This document shows, piece by piece, positions 6,861 through 15,538 of a DNA stretch of 18,468 nt. This DNA comes from a bacterium. GTDB lineage: Bacteria; Ratteibacteria; UBA8468; B48-G9; JAFGKM01. Within the stretch, counting starts at the first letter, position 1; each line of letters begins with the position of its first letter. The notes beneath the pieces are model-generated. The model was not told the origin of the DNA. It did no database searches and saw only the letters and a program-made list of their open reading frames with translations. The stretch is from NCBI GenBank assembly GCA_029548585.1, contig JAKPNC010000273.1, positions 1 through 18,468 on the forward strand, given 5' to 3'. The position numbers and the translations under genes were made by a program.

Positions 6861-9446
6861 ATGGACAATCTTACCCCCATGCTGAAACAGTACCAGAGAA
6901 TAAAGCAGGAATATCCCGGCTACATATTATTCTTCAGGCTGGGGGATTTCTACGAGATGTTCTACGAAGACGCAAAGACGGCCTCCGGGATACTCGATCT
7001 TGTCCTCACGGCGAGAAGCGCGGGGAAATCCGGGAAAGCCCCTATGTGCGGCATCCCTTACCACGCGTCTGACTCATACATATCCAGGCTCATCAGGGCG
7101 GGACTCAAGGTCGCCATATGCGAACAGGTTGAAGATCCTTCAACCGCCAAAGGCATAGTGAAAAGGGATATAGTGCGCCTTGTCACCACGGGCACTTTCA
7201 TAGACGAGAACTCGCCGGATACCAGGTACGTCCTTTCCATATGCCCCGGCAGGAAAACGACGGGCATAGCTTTCATTGATACGGGGGGAGGAACCATCCG
7301 TGCCGGGGAGATACCGGGAAACGGAAAGATTTCCGAAATAATCTCCAGGATGCCGGTTTTTGAATGCATATTTCCAGAGTCCGAAAAGGAAACCGTGGAA
7401 AAGCTTTTTGAGGATCCTTTCCTTTCTTCAGGGAAGATAACCCTTACAGCATGCGAAGACTGGTTCTTCAACCTCGACATAGCCCGCAAAAGCCTCTGCG
7501 ATCATTTCGGCACCCTCGACCTGAGCGGGTTCGGCATAGGAGATATGGATTGCGCCGCAAGGAGTTCGGGCGCCCTTCTTGAATACCTGAAGGAAGTAAA
7601 CAGGAAGGCGATGATCCACATAAGCGGGCTTTCCCTCTATTCCGACAGCAGCCACCTCTACATATCTCCCGCGGCCATCCACGGACTTGAGCTGGAAAAG
7701 CTTGCGGGAATCCTCGACCGGACGTTGACGGCCATGGGCAGGAGAACCCTGAAGCATTGGATATACCACCCGTCCCTGGATATAGGGGAGATAAAAAAAA
7801 GACAGGACGGAGTGGAAGAGATCATTGGCAACGGGCAATTGAGAAAGTCCCTCGAAGAAAACCTCAAAAAGCTGAGCGACGTTGAAAAAAGCCTTTCAAG
7901 GATGAGCTGCGGCTACAGCGGCGCGGTCAGGGATATAATTGCCGTCCAAAACCTCCTCGGGACGATTCCCCCTTTGAGAGAGGCCCTCGAAAGCCCTGCG
8001 TCAACAAACGATATATTCAGGCTCGATGACCTGCCTGCCCTCAGGGCATTTCTCGGGGAGACGGTCAGCCAGGATATATCTCCTTCTTCCTACGAAGGGA
8101 GGTTTGTCAAAAAAGGATATGACAAAGAGCTTGACCAGCTAAGGGATATAAGAGATAACGTGAAAGAATGGCTCCGCAGGCTCCAGAAAGACGAAATAGG
8201 CAGAACCGGCATAAACTCTCTTAAGATAGGATACAACAAGGTTTTCGGCTACTACATAGAGATTACAAAAGCCAACCTTTCCCTCGTCCCGGCCGATTAC
8301 ACCAGGAAACAGACCCTCGTTAACGGAGAGAGGTTCATAACTCCCCAGTTAAAGGAATTCGAGGAAAAGATACTCACGGCGGAAGAAAAGATCCTCGGGA
8401 TAGAGAACCGGGTCATTGAGAAGGTCAGGGAGGAAATACTGAAGAACGTACGGGAACTTTACTCCATAACCGGACAGACAGGCCTGATAGATACCCTCCT
8501 TTCCCTGGCCGGAGCGGCGATGGAAAACGGATATTCCAGGCCCGAGGTCGACAGGGGCATGGAAATAGAGATAGTCGAAGGAAGGCATCCTGTGGTGGAA
8601 AAGCTCATAAACGGCTTTTTTGTACCCAACGACACCCTTCTGGACAGGACAGAAAACCATTTCCTGATTATAACCGGACCCAACATGGCCGGCAAATCGA
8701 CGTACATAAGGCAGGTTGCGATCATAGTCATAATGGCCCAGATGGGAAGCTTCGTGCCGGCAAAAAAGGCAAGAATAGGCCTGGTCGACAAGATATTCAC
8801 GAGAATCGGGGCCCACGACGAGATAAGCAGGGGGCAGAGCACCTTCATGGTGGAGATGACAGAAACCGCCCACATAGTCAACAACCTTTCCGAGCGCAGC
8901 CTCCTGGTGCTTGACGAGATAGGAAGGGGCACAAGCACTTACGACGGTTTTTCCCTGGCATGGGCCATAGCAGAATACATAACCGCCTCGGGGGCAAGGA
9001 CCCTTTTTGCGACCCACTTCCACGAACTTACGGGCCTCGCGCAGAAGAACAAAGGCGTCAGGAATTACAACGTCGCGGTAAGCGAAAATTCCGGCGGTGT
9101 ATCATTCCTCCACAGGATCATGCCGGGAGGAACCGACGAAAGTTACGGAATATACGTGGCACAGCTTGCCGGGATCCCTGAAAAGGTCACCAGGCGGGCA
9201 AACGAGATCCTCGAAAAGCTTGAGCTCCAGGGAACTCTGCAGGAAAGCATGCTGGATGAAATGGGCAGTGAAACCCCGTCTCTTTTCGACAGGAAAGAGA
9301 AGTCTGACTACCTGGGCCTGAAGCAGGAGATAGAAAGCATGAGGAAGTTAAGGGACGAACTGATGTCAATAGACGTGGAGAGCACGCCCCCGCTGGAGAT
9401 CAGCCTCAGGCTCCAGGGGATGCAGAAAAAACTGAAAAATGGGTAA
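6861..9446 (+). CDS. mutS: DNA mismatch repair ATPase MutS
   Basis: MutS recognises mismatches and short loops and recruits MutL. The protein (861 aa, close to the usual 850-880) begins MDNLTPMLKQY, the canonical start. The mismatch-binding F30-x-E32 lies in DFYEMF; the clamp and lever regions follow; the ATPase has Walker A GPNMAGKST (606-614), STFMVEM and Walker B LLVLDEIGRGTST, then the ATHFHELT H-loop. The frame is open upstream to 6687, but that stretch has no homology and overlaps the divergent promoter. The choice is between ATGs at 6855 (two residues longer) and 6861. The promoter predicts RNA starting near 6858, favouring 6861, though this is inference. The 3' end overlaps mutL by 8 nt. 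Confidence 0.97.
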   Translation: MDNLTPMLKQYQRIKQEYPGYILFFRLGDFYEMFYEDAKTASGILDLVLTARSAGKSGKAPMCGIPYHASDSYISRLIRAGLKVAICEQVEDPSTAKGIVKRDIVRLVTTGTFIDENSPDTRYVLSICPGRKTTGIAFIDTGGGTIRAGEIPGNGKISEIISRMPVFECIFPESEKETVEKLFEDPFLSSGKITLTACEDWFFNLDIARKSLCDHFGTLDLSGFGIGDMDCAARSSGALLEYLKEVNRKAMIHISGLSLYSDSSHLYISPAAIHGLELEKLAGILDRTLTAMGRRTLKHWIYHPSLDIGEIKKRQDGVEEIIGNGQLRKSLEENLKKLSDVEKSLSRMSCGYSGAVRDIIAVQNLLGTIPPLREALESPASTNDIFRLDDLPALRAFLGETVSQDISPSSYEGRFVKKGYDKELDQLRDIRDNVKEWLRRLQKDEIGRTGINSLKIGYNKVFGYYIEITKANLSLVPADYTRKQTLVNGERFITPQLKEFEEKILTAEEKILGIENRVIEKVREEILKNVRELYSITGQTGLIDTLLSLAGAAMENGYSRPEVDRGMEIEIVEGRHPVVEKLINGFFVPNDTLLDRTENHFLIITGPNMAGKSTYIRQVAIIVIMAQMGSFVPAKKARIGLVDKIFTRIGAHDEISRGQSTFMVEMTETAHIVNNLSERSLLVLDEIGRGTSTYDGFSLAWAIAEYITASGARTLFATHFHELTGLAQKNKGVRNYNVAVSENSGGVSFLHRIMPGGTDESYGIYVAQLAGIPEKVTRRANEILEKLELQGTLQESMLDEMGSETPSLFDRKEKSDYLGLKQEIESMRKLRDELMSIDVESTPPLEISLRLQGMQKKLKNG

Positions 9447-11157
9447 AATCAACGTATTGCCGGACAGGATAATCGGAAAGATAGCCGCGGGGGAAGTCGT
9501 AGAGAGACCTGCGTCGGTGGTGAAGGAATGCATTGAAAACTCCCTCGACGCCAATGCCGGCGCCATAATAGTTGAGATAAAAAAGGCAGGCAAGGTTCTC
9601 ATATCCGTCAGGGATGACGGGGACGGCATCGAACCCGACGACATGGAGAAGCTCTTCAAAAGGCACGCGACAAGCAAGATAAGGGAGATGGAAGACCTTT
9701 ACGCCATACGCTCGCTTGGATTCAGGGGAGAAGCCCTCTATACCATCGGCTCGGTTGCAGACGTCGTGATCATAAGCAGCCAGGGGAAAAATGGCGGGGC
9801 CGGAACGGAGATACATGTAAGAGGCGGGGAAAGAATATCAGCCAGGCCGGCGGGACGCCCCAGGGGAACCACCATAGAAATAAGGGAACTATTCTTCAAC
9901 ACCCCTGCCAGGAGAAAATTCCTGAGGTCGGACCAGGCTGAGTTCCGGCAGATCCTCTCGGTCTTCATTCCCTATTGCATCTCCCTTCCGGAAAAGCGTT
10001 TCTCCCTGTCACACAACGGCAGGGAATCTGCAGTCTACGCCCCTTCTGCCGGGATGCTCCAGAGGATATGCGCCGTTCTCGGCCTCGATGAAAAAAACCT
10101 GCTGCAAGCGGAAAGGGAATTCCCGGAAGACGGCTTCTCTGCCAGGCTTTTCCTGGGAGATATAAACCTCCGTAGGCCCCGGAGGGACCAGCAGTTTGTT
10201 TTCGTAAACGGCCGGCCCGTTTACAGCCAGGGAATATCTTATGCCATCAACCAGACTTACCGGAGCATGATGCCCCGGGACGTTTACCCGGTCTTCGTTG
10301 CATTTGTCGACCTGCCGTGCGAAAACATAGATGCCAACGTCCACCCTTCCAAGAAGGAAGTTAAGCTTAAAAACGAGGCGGCGGTTTCTTCTGCCATATC
10401 TTCCTTCATCACGGAATTGCTGACGGGGAAAGGACATGCGGCAGAAGTGAAAAGGGTGTCGGTCTACTTTCCTACGGGAAAAGGCGGAAGCCTTCCGGCC
10501 CGGCAGTCCCCCCTATCGGAAAGAAAATGGGATGAGAGCATTTTCGGGGACGGGCGCGAAAATCAGGAGGAAAGGGAGGAAGCGGCATCACTGCCCCTGA
10601 AATCCCGCCTGAGGGAAGCCGTGTACGCGGGAAGGTACAGGAACAAGTACCTTTTCTTCGAATCGGGGGATGTCCTCCTTGTGATAGACCAGCATGCCGC
10701 CCATGAGAGGATAAACTTTGAAAAGCTCAAAAGGGAATTCGAATCGGGCAAAGTCGGAGTGCAGCAGCTTCTTTCGCCCATGATAATTAAAATGAACCCC
10801 GAAGAGATGTCCGCCTGGGAAGATGGAGAAAAAACACTGGAAGACATAGGATTTCATACCACCAGGTGGGACACAAACTCGGTGGCCCTGCACGCCATGC
10901 CCCTGTTGATAAGAAACCCCGAACTCTCCCTGAGAAGCATCCTTGCCGAAAAAAACATTTTTACAGCAAGCAGGGAAAAGCTCGCAAGAAAGGCATGCCG
11001 CGGATCCGTTCTTGCCGGGGAGAAAGTCACGGAAGAAGAAGCGGCCAGGATAAAGGACGACCTCCTGAAATGCGATATGCCCCTGGTATGCCCCCACGGA
11101 AGGCCTACCGTTGTTGAGTTTTCAGAGAGTTTTTTCGACCGCCAGTTTCTCAGGTAA
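9439..11157 (+). CDS. mutL: DNA mismatch repair endonuclease MutL
   Basis: The 572-residue protein has the GHKL ATPase N-terminus: IAAGEVVERPASVVKE, ENSLDA, DDGDGI, then GFRGEALYTIGSV, and later NVHPSKKEV. A linker at about 330-385 leads to the C-terminal dimerisation and nicking domain. The metal-binding endonuclease motif DQHA-x2-E-x4-E is intact (D417 to E428), together with ACR (519-521) and CPHGRP (551-556). MutL here should therefore nick DNA itself, as in bacteria that lack MutH and Dam-directed repair. The start overlaps the mutS stop by 8 nt, with no good Shine-Dalgarno, so translation is probably coupled. A 186-nt gap follows before purF. Confidence 0.97.
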   Translation: MGKINVLPDRIIGKIAAGEVVERPASVVKECIENSLDANAGAIIVEIKKAGKVLISVRDDGDGIEPDDMEKLFKRHATSKIREMEDLYAIRSLGFRGEALYTIGSVADVVIISSQGKNGGAGTEIHVRGGERISARPAGRPRGTTIEIRELFFNTPARRKFLRSDQAEFRQILSVFIPYCISLPEKRFSLSHNGRESAVYAPSAGMLQRICAVLGLDEKNLLQAEREFPEDGFSARLFLGDINLRRPRRDQQFVFVNGRPVYSQGISYAINQTYRSMMPRDVYPVFVAFVDLPCENIDANVHPSKKEVKLKNEAAVSSAISSFITELLTGKGHAAEVKRVSVYFPTGKGGSLPARQSPLSERKWDESIFGDGRENQEEREEAASLPLKSRLREAVYAGRYRNKYLFFESGDVLLVIDQHAAHERINFEKLKREFESGKVGVQQLLSPMIIKMNPEEMSAWEDGEKTLEDIGFHTTRWDTNSVALHAMPLLIRNPELSLRSILAEKNIFTASREKLARKACRGSVLAGEKVTEEEAARIKDDLLKCDMPLVCPHGRPTVVEFSESFFDRQFLR

Positions 11158-11166
11158 AAATATCTC

Positions 11167-11195
11167 TTGCGCTCTTTGGGAAAAAGAAGTATTAT
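11167..11195 (+). promoter_or_regulatory. Possible promoter of the purF-carA-carB-guaA cluster
   Basis: TTGCGC (11167-11172), a 17-nt spacer and TATTAT (11190-11195) give a reasonable sigma70 match just after mutL, predicting a leader of about 140 nt. The leader holds a small hairpin, CGGGC-AGAGA-GCCCG (11301-11315), and the palindrome GGGA-AC-TCCC (11325-11334). I see no known purine, PRPP or folate riboswitch core. A second TATAAA at 11336-11341 is only 2 nt from the ATG. Confidence 0.35.
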
Positions 11196-11343
11196 TTATC
11201 ATCTTTCTTATTTCTTATTTCTCGTTTCCATTTATCTCGTTCGGCATAATATCCGGCAGGACCATAAGCGTGTCAGGTTTTCCATTTACAAATTTAAAGA
11301 CGGGCAGAGAGCCCGGCAAAGGCAGGGAACTCCCATATAAAAG

Positions 11344-12753
11344 ATGGAACTGAAAGAAAATTGCGGCATAACCGGAGTCTACGGTAACAAGAAGGCCGCC
11401 GAGATCATACACTCGGCTCTCTTCTCCCTGCAACACAGGGGCCAGGAGAGTTGCGGAATCATCACCGGCTCCGGTAAAAACCACTCCAGCGCAATGGGCA
11501 TGGGGCTGGTCTCAGACGTCTTCAAGCCGGCCTGCATGAAAACCCTCAGGGGACACTTCGGAATAGGCCACGTAAGGTACTCCACCACGGGCAGTTCATC
11601 CCCCAAAAACATACAGCCCTTCATAGCCGAATACAGGGGAAAGACTTACGCCATCTCCCACAACGGCAATCTTGTAAACAGCACGTCCCTGAGAAGATCT
11701 CTCGAGAAAAGGGGGAGCATATTCCGGACATCCCTTGACACCGAGATCATCATGCACATGATAATGATGTCCCGGAAGGAATCCTTCATAGAAAAGATAC
11801 TCGACGTCCTTCCGGAAATAAAAGGGGCATTCTCTCTCGTCTTTTTTTCTCCGGAAGGGATCGTGGCCGCCAAGGATCCGTGGAGCTTCAGGCCTCTGTG
11901 CCTGGGCAAACTGGAGGAAGGATACATGGTCGCCTCCGAAAGCTGCGCGTTCGATTTTGCGGGAGCCAGCTACATCAGGGAACTGGAACCGGGCGAGGTT
12001 CTCGTCATTGACGGCAAAGGAATCAAAAGCATACTCCCTGAGAAAAGGGTCCGTACCGCCCGGTGCATATTCGAGTTCATATATTTTGCCAGGCCTGACA
12101 GCAGGGTCTTCGGGGAAAGCGTATACCACGCGAGAAAAAAGCTGGGAGAGAACCTTGCAAAGGAATTTCCTCACACCGGGGAGATGGTGATTCCCATACC
12201 TGATTCAGGAAGCATATCTGCCATAGGATTTTCCCAGAAAAAGGGACTTCCGTTTGAAATGGGGATAGTGAGAAACCATTACGTGGGCAGGACATTCATA
12301 CAACCATTGCAGGAGTCGAGGGAGAAGAGCGTCAGGATAAAACTCAATCCCATAAAAGAGGTCATCGGCGGAAAAGATATCGTTGTGATTGAAGACTCCA
12401 TAGTCAGGGGAACAACAAGCCGAATGAGGATAACCGACCTGAGAAAATCAGGAGCAAAAAAGATATACATGGGCGTTAGCTGTCCGCCCATAAGGCACCC
12501 CTGTTTCTACGGCATAGATTTTCCTGACAGCAGGCAGCTCATAGCGGGTAAAAAATCGGTAAAGGAGATAGAGAAAGAAATCGGGGTGGACGGCCTGATA
12601 TACCTGAGCATGGAAAGCATGCTTGCATCAATAAGACTTCCGGGAGAAGAGTTCTGCACGGCGTGCTTCACGGGAGAATACCCCGTCCCGTGCGGATCGC
12701 AGGCCCGGCTTAAAAAAGAGAGGTTTGAAACGGGCAGGAGAGGGAAGGAATAA
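11344..12753 (+). CDS. purF: Amidophosphoribosyltransferase PurF (Fe-S type)
   Basis: PurF makes 5-phosphoribosylamine from PRPP and glutamine, the first committed step of purine synthesis. The 469-residue protein starts MELKENCGITG: Cys7 would become the N-terminal nucleophile after removal of a 6-residue propeptide, shorter than the 11 residues of Bacillus subtilis PurF. The class II glutaminase half includes QHRGQES and HNGNLVN; the phosphoribosyltransferase half has the PRPP motif VVIEDSIVRGTTS. C241, C387, C438 and C441 match the four [4Fe-4S] ligands of the Bacillus-type enzyme (CIFEFIYFARPDS, HPCFYGID, CTACFTGEYP). No clear Shine-Dalgarno precedes the ATG. The stop overlaps the carA start by one base (TAATG). 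Confidence 0.97.
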   Translation: MELKENCGITGVYGNKKAAEIIHSALFSLQHRGQESCGIITGSGKNHSSAMGMGLVSDVFKPACMKTLRGHFGIGHVRYSTTGSSSPKNIQPFIAEYRGKTYAISHNGNLVNSTSLRRSLEKRGSIFRTSLDTEIIMHMIMMSRKESFIEKILDVLPEIKGAFSLVFFSPEGIVAAKDPWSFRPLCLGKLEEGYMVASESCAFDFAGASYIRELEPGEVLVIDGKGIKSILPEKRVRTARCIFEFIYFARPDSRVFGESVYHARKKLGENLAKEFPHTGEMVIPIPDSGSISAIGFSQKKGLPFEMGIVRNHYVGRTFIQPLQESREKSVRIKLNPIKEVIGGKDIVVIEDSIVRGTTSRMRITDLRKSGAKKIYMGVSCPPIRHPCFYGIDFPDSRQLIAGKKSVKEIEKEIGVDGLIYLSMESMLASIRLPGEEFCTACFTGEYPVPCGSQARLKKERFETGRRGKE

Positions 12754-13841
12754 TGGAAGGATACCTGGCAATAGAAGACGGAACGATTCTCAGGGGCGAG
12801 ACCTTCGGCGCCCGGGGCAAAAGCTTTGGAGAGCTTATCTTCAATACCAGCATGACCGGGTACCAGGAGATACTTTACGATCCTTCCTACAAGGGGCAGA
12901 TCGTGGTAATGACCTATCCCCTCATAGGCAACTACGGGGTGAATGAAGAGGATGTTGAATCCGGAAAGATCCACCTTGAAGGTTTCGTCATAAGGGAGAG
13001 AAGCAGGATTTACAGCAACTGGAGGGCTACAAAACCCCTTGACCTGCTCCTTTACGAACACGGGATAATAGGCATTGACGGAATAGATACCAGGAGAATC
13101 ACCCTCATGCTGAGGGAGAAAGGGGCTCTCAGGGGAGCCATATTCACGGAAAAGAAGAGCCGCCCGCAAATGATGAAGGAATTGGAGAAGGCTCCCGGGA
13201 TAGTCGGGGTGGACCTGGTGAAAGAAGTTTCAGCAAAAAAAACCTTCACATGGTCCGGGCAGGGAAAGTACAAGGTAGTAGTCCTCGACTGCGGGGTAAA
13301 GTTCAATACCCTCAGGCTGCTTGCTTCCAGAAACTTCAGGGTTACCGTTATGCCCCCGGACGTCCCCTGGCAGGAGATAGTCAAAGAATCCCCTGACGGA
13401 ATACTCGTATCAAACGGGCCGGGAGATCCTTCCGCGGTGCCTTACATAGTCGGGACGATTTCCAACGTCATCGAAAGATACCCGGTTTTCGGAATATGTT
13501 TCGGGATCCAGCTCATTGCCCAGGTTTTCGGCGGCAAGACTTACAAGCTGAAGTTCGGCCACCACGGCGCAAACCATCCGGTCATGGACCTGGCCGCGGG
13601 AAAGGTCCTTATAACGGTCCAGAACCACGGTTTCTGCGTTGATATCGGCACCCTCGAAAAGAACGATATAGAAACCACCCACATAAACCTTAACGACAAT
13701 ACCCTGGAAGGACTGGCGCACAGGAAGCTCCCGGTCTTCGCGGTGCAATTCCACCCGGAGCATGCGCCGGGGCCGACGGATTCCGTTTACCTTTTTGACA
13801 AATTCAGCCGTATGGTGGAAAAGCATGGGAAAGAGAACTGA
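12753..13841 (+). CDS. carA: Carbamoyl-phosphate synthetase small (glutaminase) subunit
   Basis: CarA hydrolyses glutamine and channels ammonia to CarB for carbamoyl phosphate, used in pyrimidine and arginine synthesis. The 362-residue protein (E. coli has 382) has the N-terminal small-subunit domain (MEGYLAIEDGTILRG, NTSMTGYQEILYDPSY) and a class I amidotransferase domain with nucleophile C249 in GICFG, FGHHGANHPV, NHGFCVD, and H334 and E336 in QFHPEHAPGP. The triad is complete. An AAGGA ribosome site in the purF tail precedes an ATG overlapping the purF stop, so translation is coupled. Its end overlaps carB by 17 nt. Confidence 0.97.
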   Translation: MEGYLAIEDGTILRGETFGARGKSFGELIFNTSMTGYQEILYDPSYKGQIVVMTYPLIGNYGVNEEDVESGKIHLEGFVIRERSRIYSNWRATKPLDLLLYEHGIIGIDGIDTRRITLMLREKGALRGAIFTEKKSRPQMMKELEKAPGIVGVDLVKEVSAKKTFTWSGQGKYKVVVLDCGVKFNTLRLLASRNFRVTVMPPDVPWQEIVKESPDGILVSNGPGDPSAVPYIVGTISNVIERYPVFGICFGIQLIAQVFGGKTYKLKFGHHGANHPVMDLAAGKVLITVQNHGFCVDIGTLEKNDIETTHINLNDNTLEGLAHRKLPVFAVQFHPEHAPGPTDSVYLFDKFSRMVEKHGKEN

Positions 13842-15474
13842 CATAAAGAAGATCATGCTGCTGGGATCGGGGCCCATAGTCATCGGGCAGGCATGCGAAT
13901 TCGACTATTCCGGATCCCAGGCATGCAAGGCCCTCAGGGAAGAAGGTTACCATATCGTGCTGGTAAACAGCAACCCCGCAACGATAATGACCGACCCTGA
14001 GATGGCAGACAGAACATACCTTGAGCCTCTCCTTCCCGAGATAGTCTCCCGGATAATAGAGAGAGAAAAGCCTGACGCCCTCCTGCCCACTCTCGGCGGA
14101 CAGACGGCTCTTAACCTTGCAATTTCGCTGAAAGACATGGGGATTCTTGACAGGTTCGGGGTAGAGATACTGGGCGCGGCCTACGATGTCATCAGGAAAT
14201 CGGAAGACAGGAACCTTTTCAAGAAGGCTATGGAACGCATAGGCCTGAAGGTCCCGCGCAGCGGTATAGCCTGCAACCTGGAGACGGCATCAGAAATAGC
14301 CATGGAGATAGGATTCCCCGTTATCATAAGGCCGGGTTTCACCCTCGGAGGAACGGGCGGCAGCGTAGCGTACAACATTGAAGAATTCCAGGACCTCGCT
14401 GATTCGGGTCTTAAACTCAGCCCTATAGGAGAAATACTGGTTGAACAGTCAGTAATAGGTTGGAAGGAATTCGAGCTCGAGGTCATGAGAGACAGGAAAG
14501 ACAACGTGGTCGTCATCTGCTCCATCGAAAACCTTGATCCCATGGGGGTACACACGGGGGACAGCATAACGGTAGCCCCCATCCAGACCCTTTCTGACAG
14601 GGAATATCAGTCCATGAGAGATGCGGCTGTATCCATAATCAGGGAGATAGGCGTCGAAACGGGCGGATCCAACATACAGTTTGCGGTCAACCCGGAAAAC
14701 GGCGATATGACCGTAATAGAGATGAACCCGCGGGTCTCGAGAAGTTCCGCCCTGGCATCCAAGGCGACGGGCTTTCCCATAGCAAAAATCGCCGCAAAGC
14801 TTGCGGTGGGATATACCCTCGACGAAATCCCCAATGACATCACCAGGAAAACCCCGGCATCTTTCGAGCCGGCCATAGATTACTGCGTGATCAAGATACC
14901 AAAGTTCAACTTTGAAAAGTTTCCGCTTGCAAGCCCAATTCTGACAACCAGCATGAAATCGGTGGGAGAAGTCATGTCTATAGGAAGGACTTTCAAGGAG
15001 GCCCTCAACAAGGCTCTCAGGAGCATGGAGGAAAAATTCCAGGGATTTGAAGATTTCCCCGTTGAAATGGAAACCTCGCTTGGAATAAGCCAGCCGAACC
15101 AGCACAGGCTTTTCTACATCAAGAAAGGCTTCAGGGAGGGACTTTCCATAGACGATATACACCAGATCTCAAGAATAGACCGATGGTTCCTCTACAACCT
15201 GAAGGAACTGGCAGATTTCGAAGAGGAATTCAAGAAATACAGGAACAGGAAGATCCCTTACCGGGCAATGAAGAAGGCCAAGGAGTACGGGTTCTCAGAC
15301 AGGCAGATATCAAGGCTTGCCAATATGAAAGACGATAAGGCCGTCAGGAAGCTGAGGGTATCCATGGGGATAGAAGCCAGGTACAACCTCGTGGATACGT
15401 GCGCGGGCGAGTTTGAAGCATATACGCCCTATTATTATTCCACTTACGAGAGGTCCGAAGAAGTAAAGAAATGA
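13825..15474 (+). CDS. carB: Carbamoyl-phosphate synthetase large subunit, N-terminal half only (split CarB)
   Basis: The start at 13825 (MGKRTDIKKIMLLGSGP) gives 549 residues and makes key residues fall at E. coli CarB numbers: R169 in RPGFTLGGTGG, metal ligands Q285, E299 and N301, and R303. It contains the pre-ATP-grasp domain, the first ATP-grasp domain, which forms carboxyphosphate, and the oligomerisation domain, ending VDTCAGEFEAYTPYYYSTYE plus a short charged tail. A full CarB is about 1070 residues; the second ATP-grasp domain and the MGS regulatory domain are absent. The stop falls at the natural domain junction and no frame downstream resumes the protein, so this is a split gene rather than a frameshift. 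Split carB genes are known in Aquifex and Methanocaldococcus. The partner half must be elsewhere. The gene overlaps carA by 17 nt, and guaA follows after 64 nt. Confidence 0.92.
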   Translation: MGKRTDIKKIMLLGSGPIVIGQACEFDYSGSQACKALREEGYHIVLVNSNPATIMTDPEMADRTYLEPLLPEIVSRIIEREKPDALLPTLGGQTALNLAISLKDMGILDRFGVEILGAAYDVIRKSEDRNLFKKAMERIGLKVPRSGIACNLETASEIAMEIGFPVIIRPGFTLGGTGGSVAYNIEEFQDLADSGLKLSPIGEILVEQSVIGWKEFELEVMRDRKDNVVVICSIENLDPMGVHTGDSITVAPIQTLSDREYQSMRDAAVSIIREIGVETGGSNIQFAVNPENGDMTVIEMNPRVSRSSALASKATGFPIAKIAAKLAVGYTLDEIPNDITRKTPASFEPAIDYCVIKIPKFNFEKFPLASPILTTSMKSVGEVMSIGRTFKEALNKALRSMEEKFQGFEDFPVEMETSLGISQPNQHRLFYIKKGFREGLSIDDIHQISRIDRWFLYNLKELADFEEEFKKYRNRKIPYRAMKKAKEYGFSDRQISRLANMKDDKAVRKLRVSMGIEARYNLVDTCAGEFEAYTPYYYSTYERSEEVKK

Positions 15475-15538
15475 AAGATTTGCCCATTGCCTGCGAGAAA
15501 ATCTGTCGCGGGAAAATGAAGGGACCCAGGAGAGAAAA

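Noticed and set aside
8349..9023. 224-codon minus-strand open frame inside mutS
   Set aside because: It is opposite to the highly conserved MutS ATPase and shows no domain features or ribosome site; a coding shadow.
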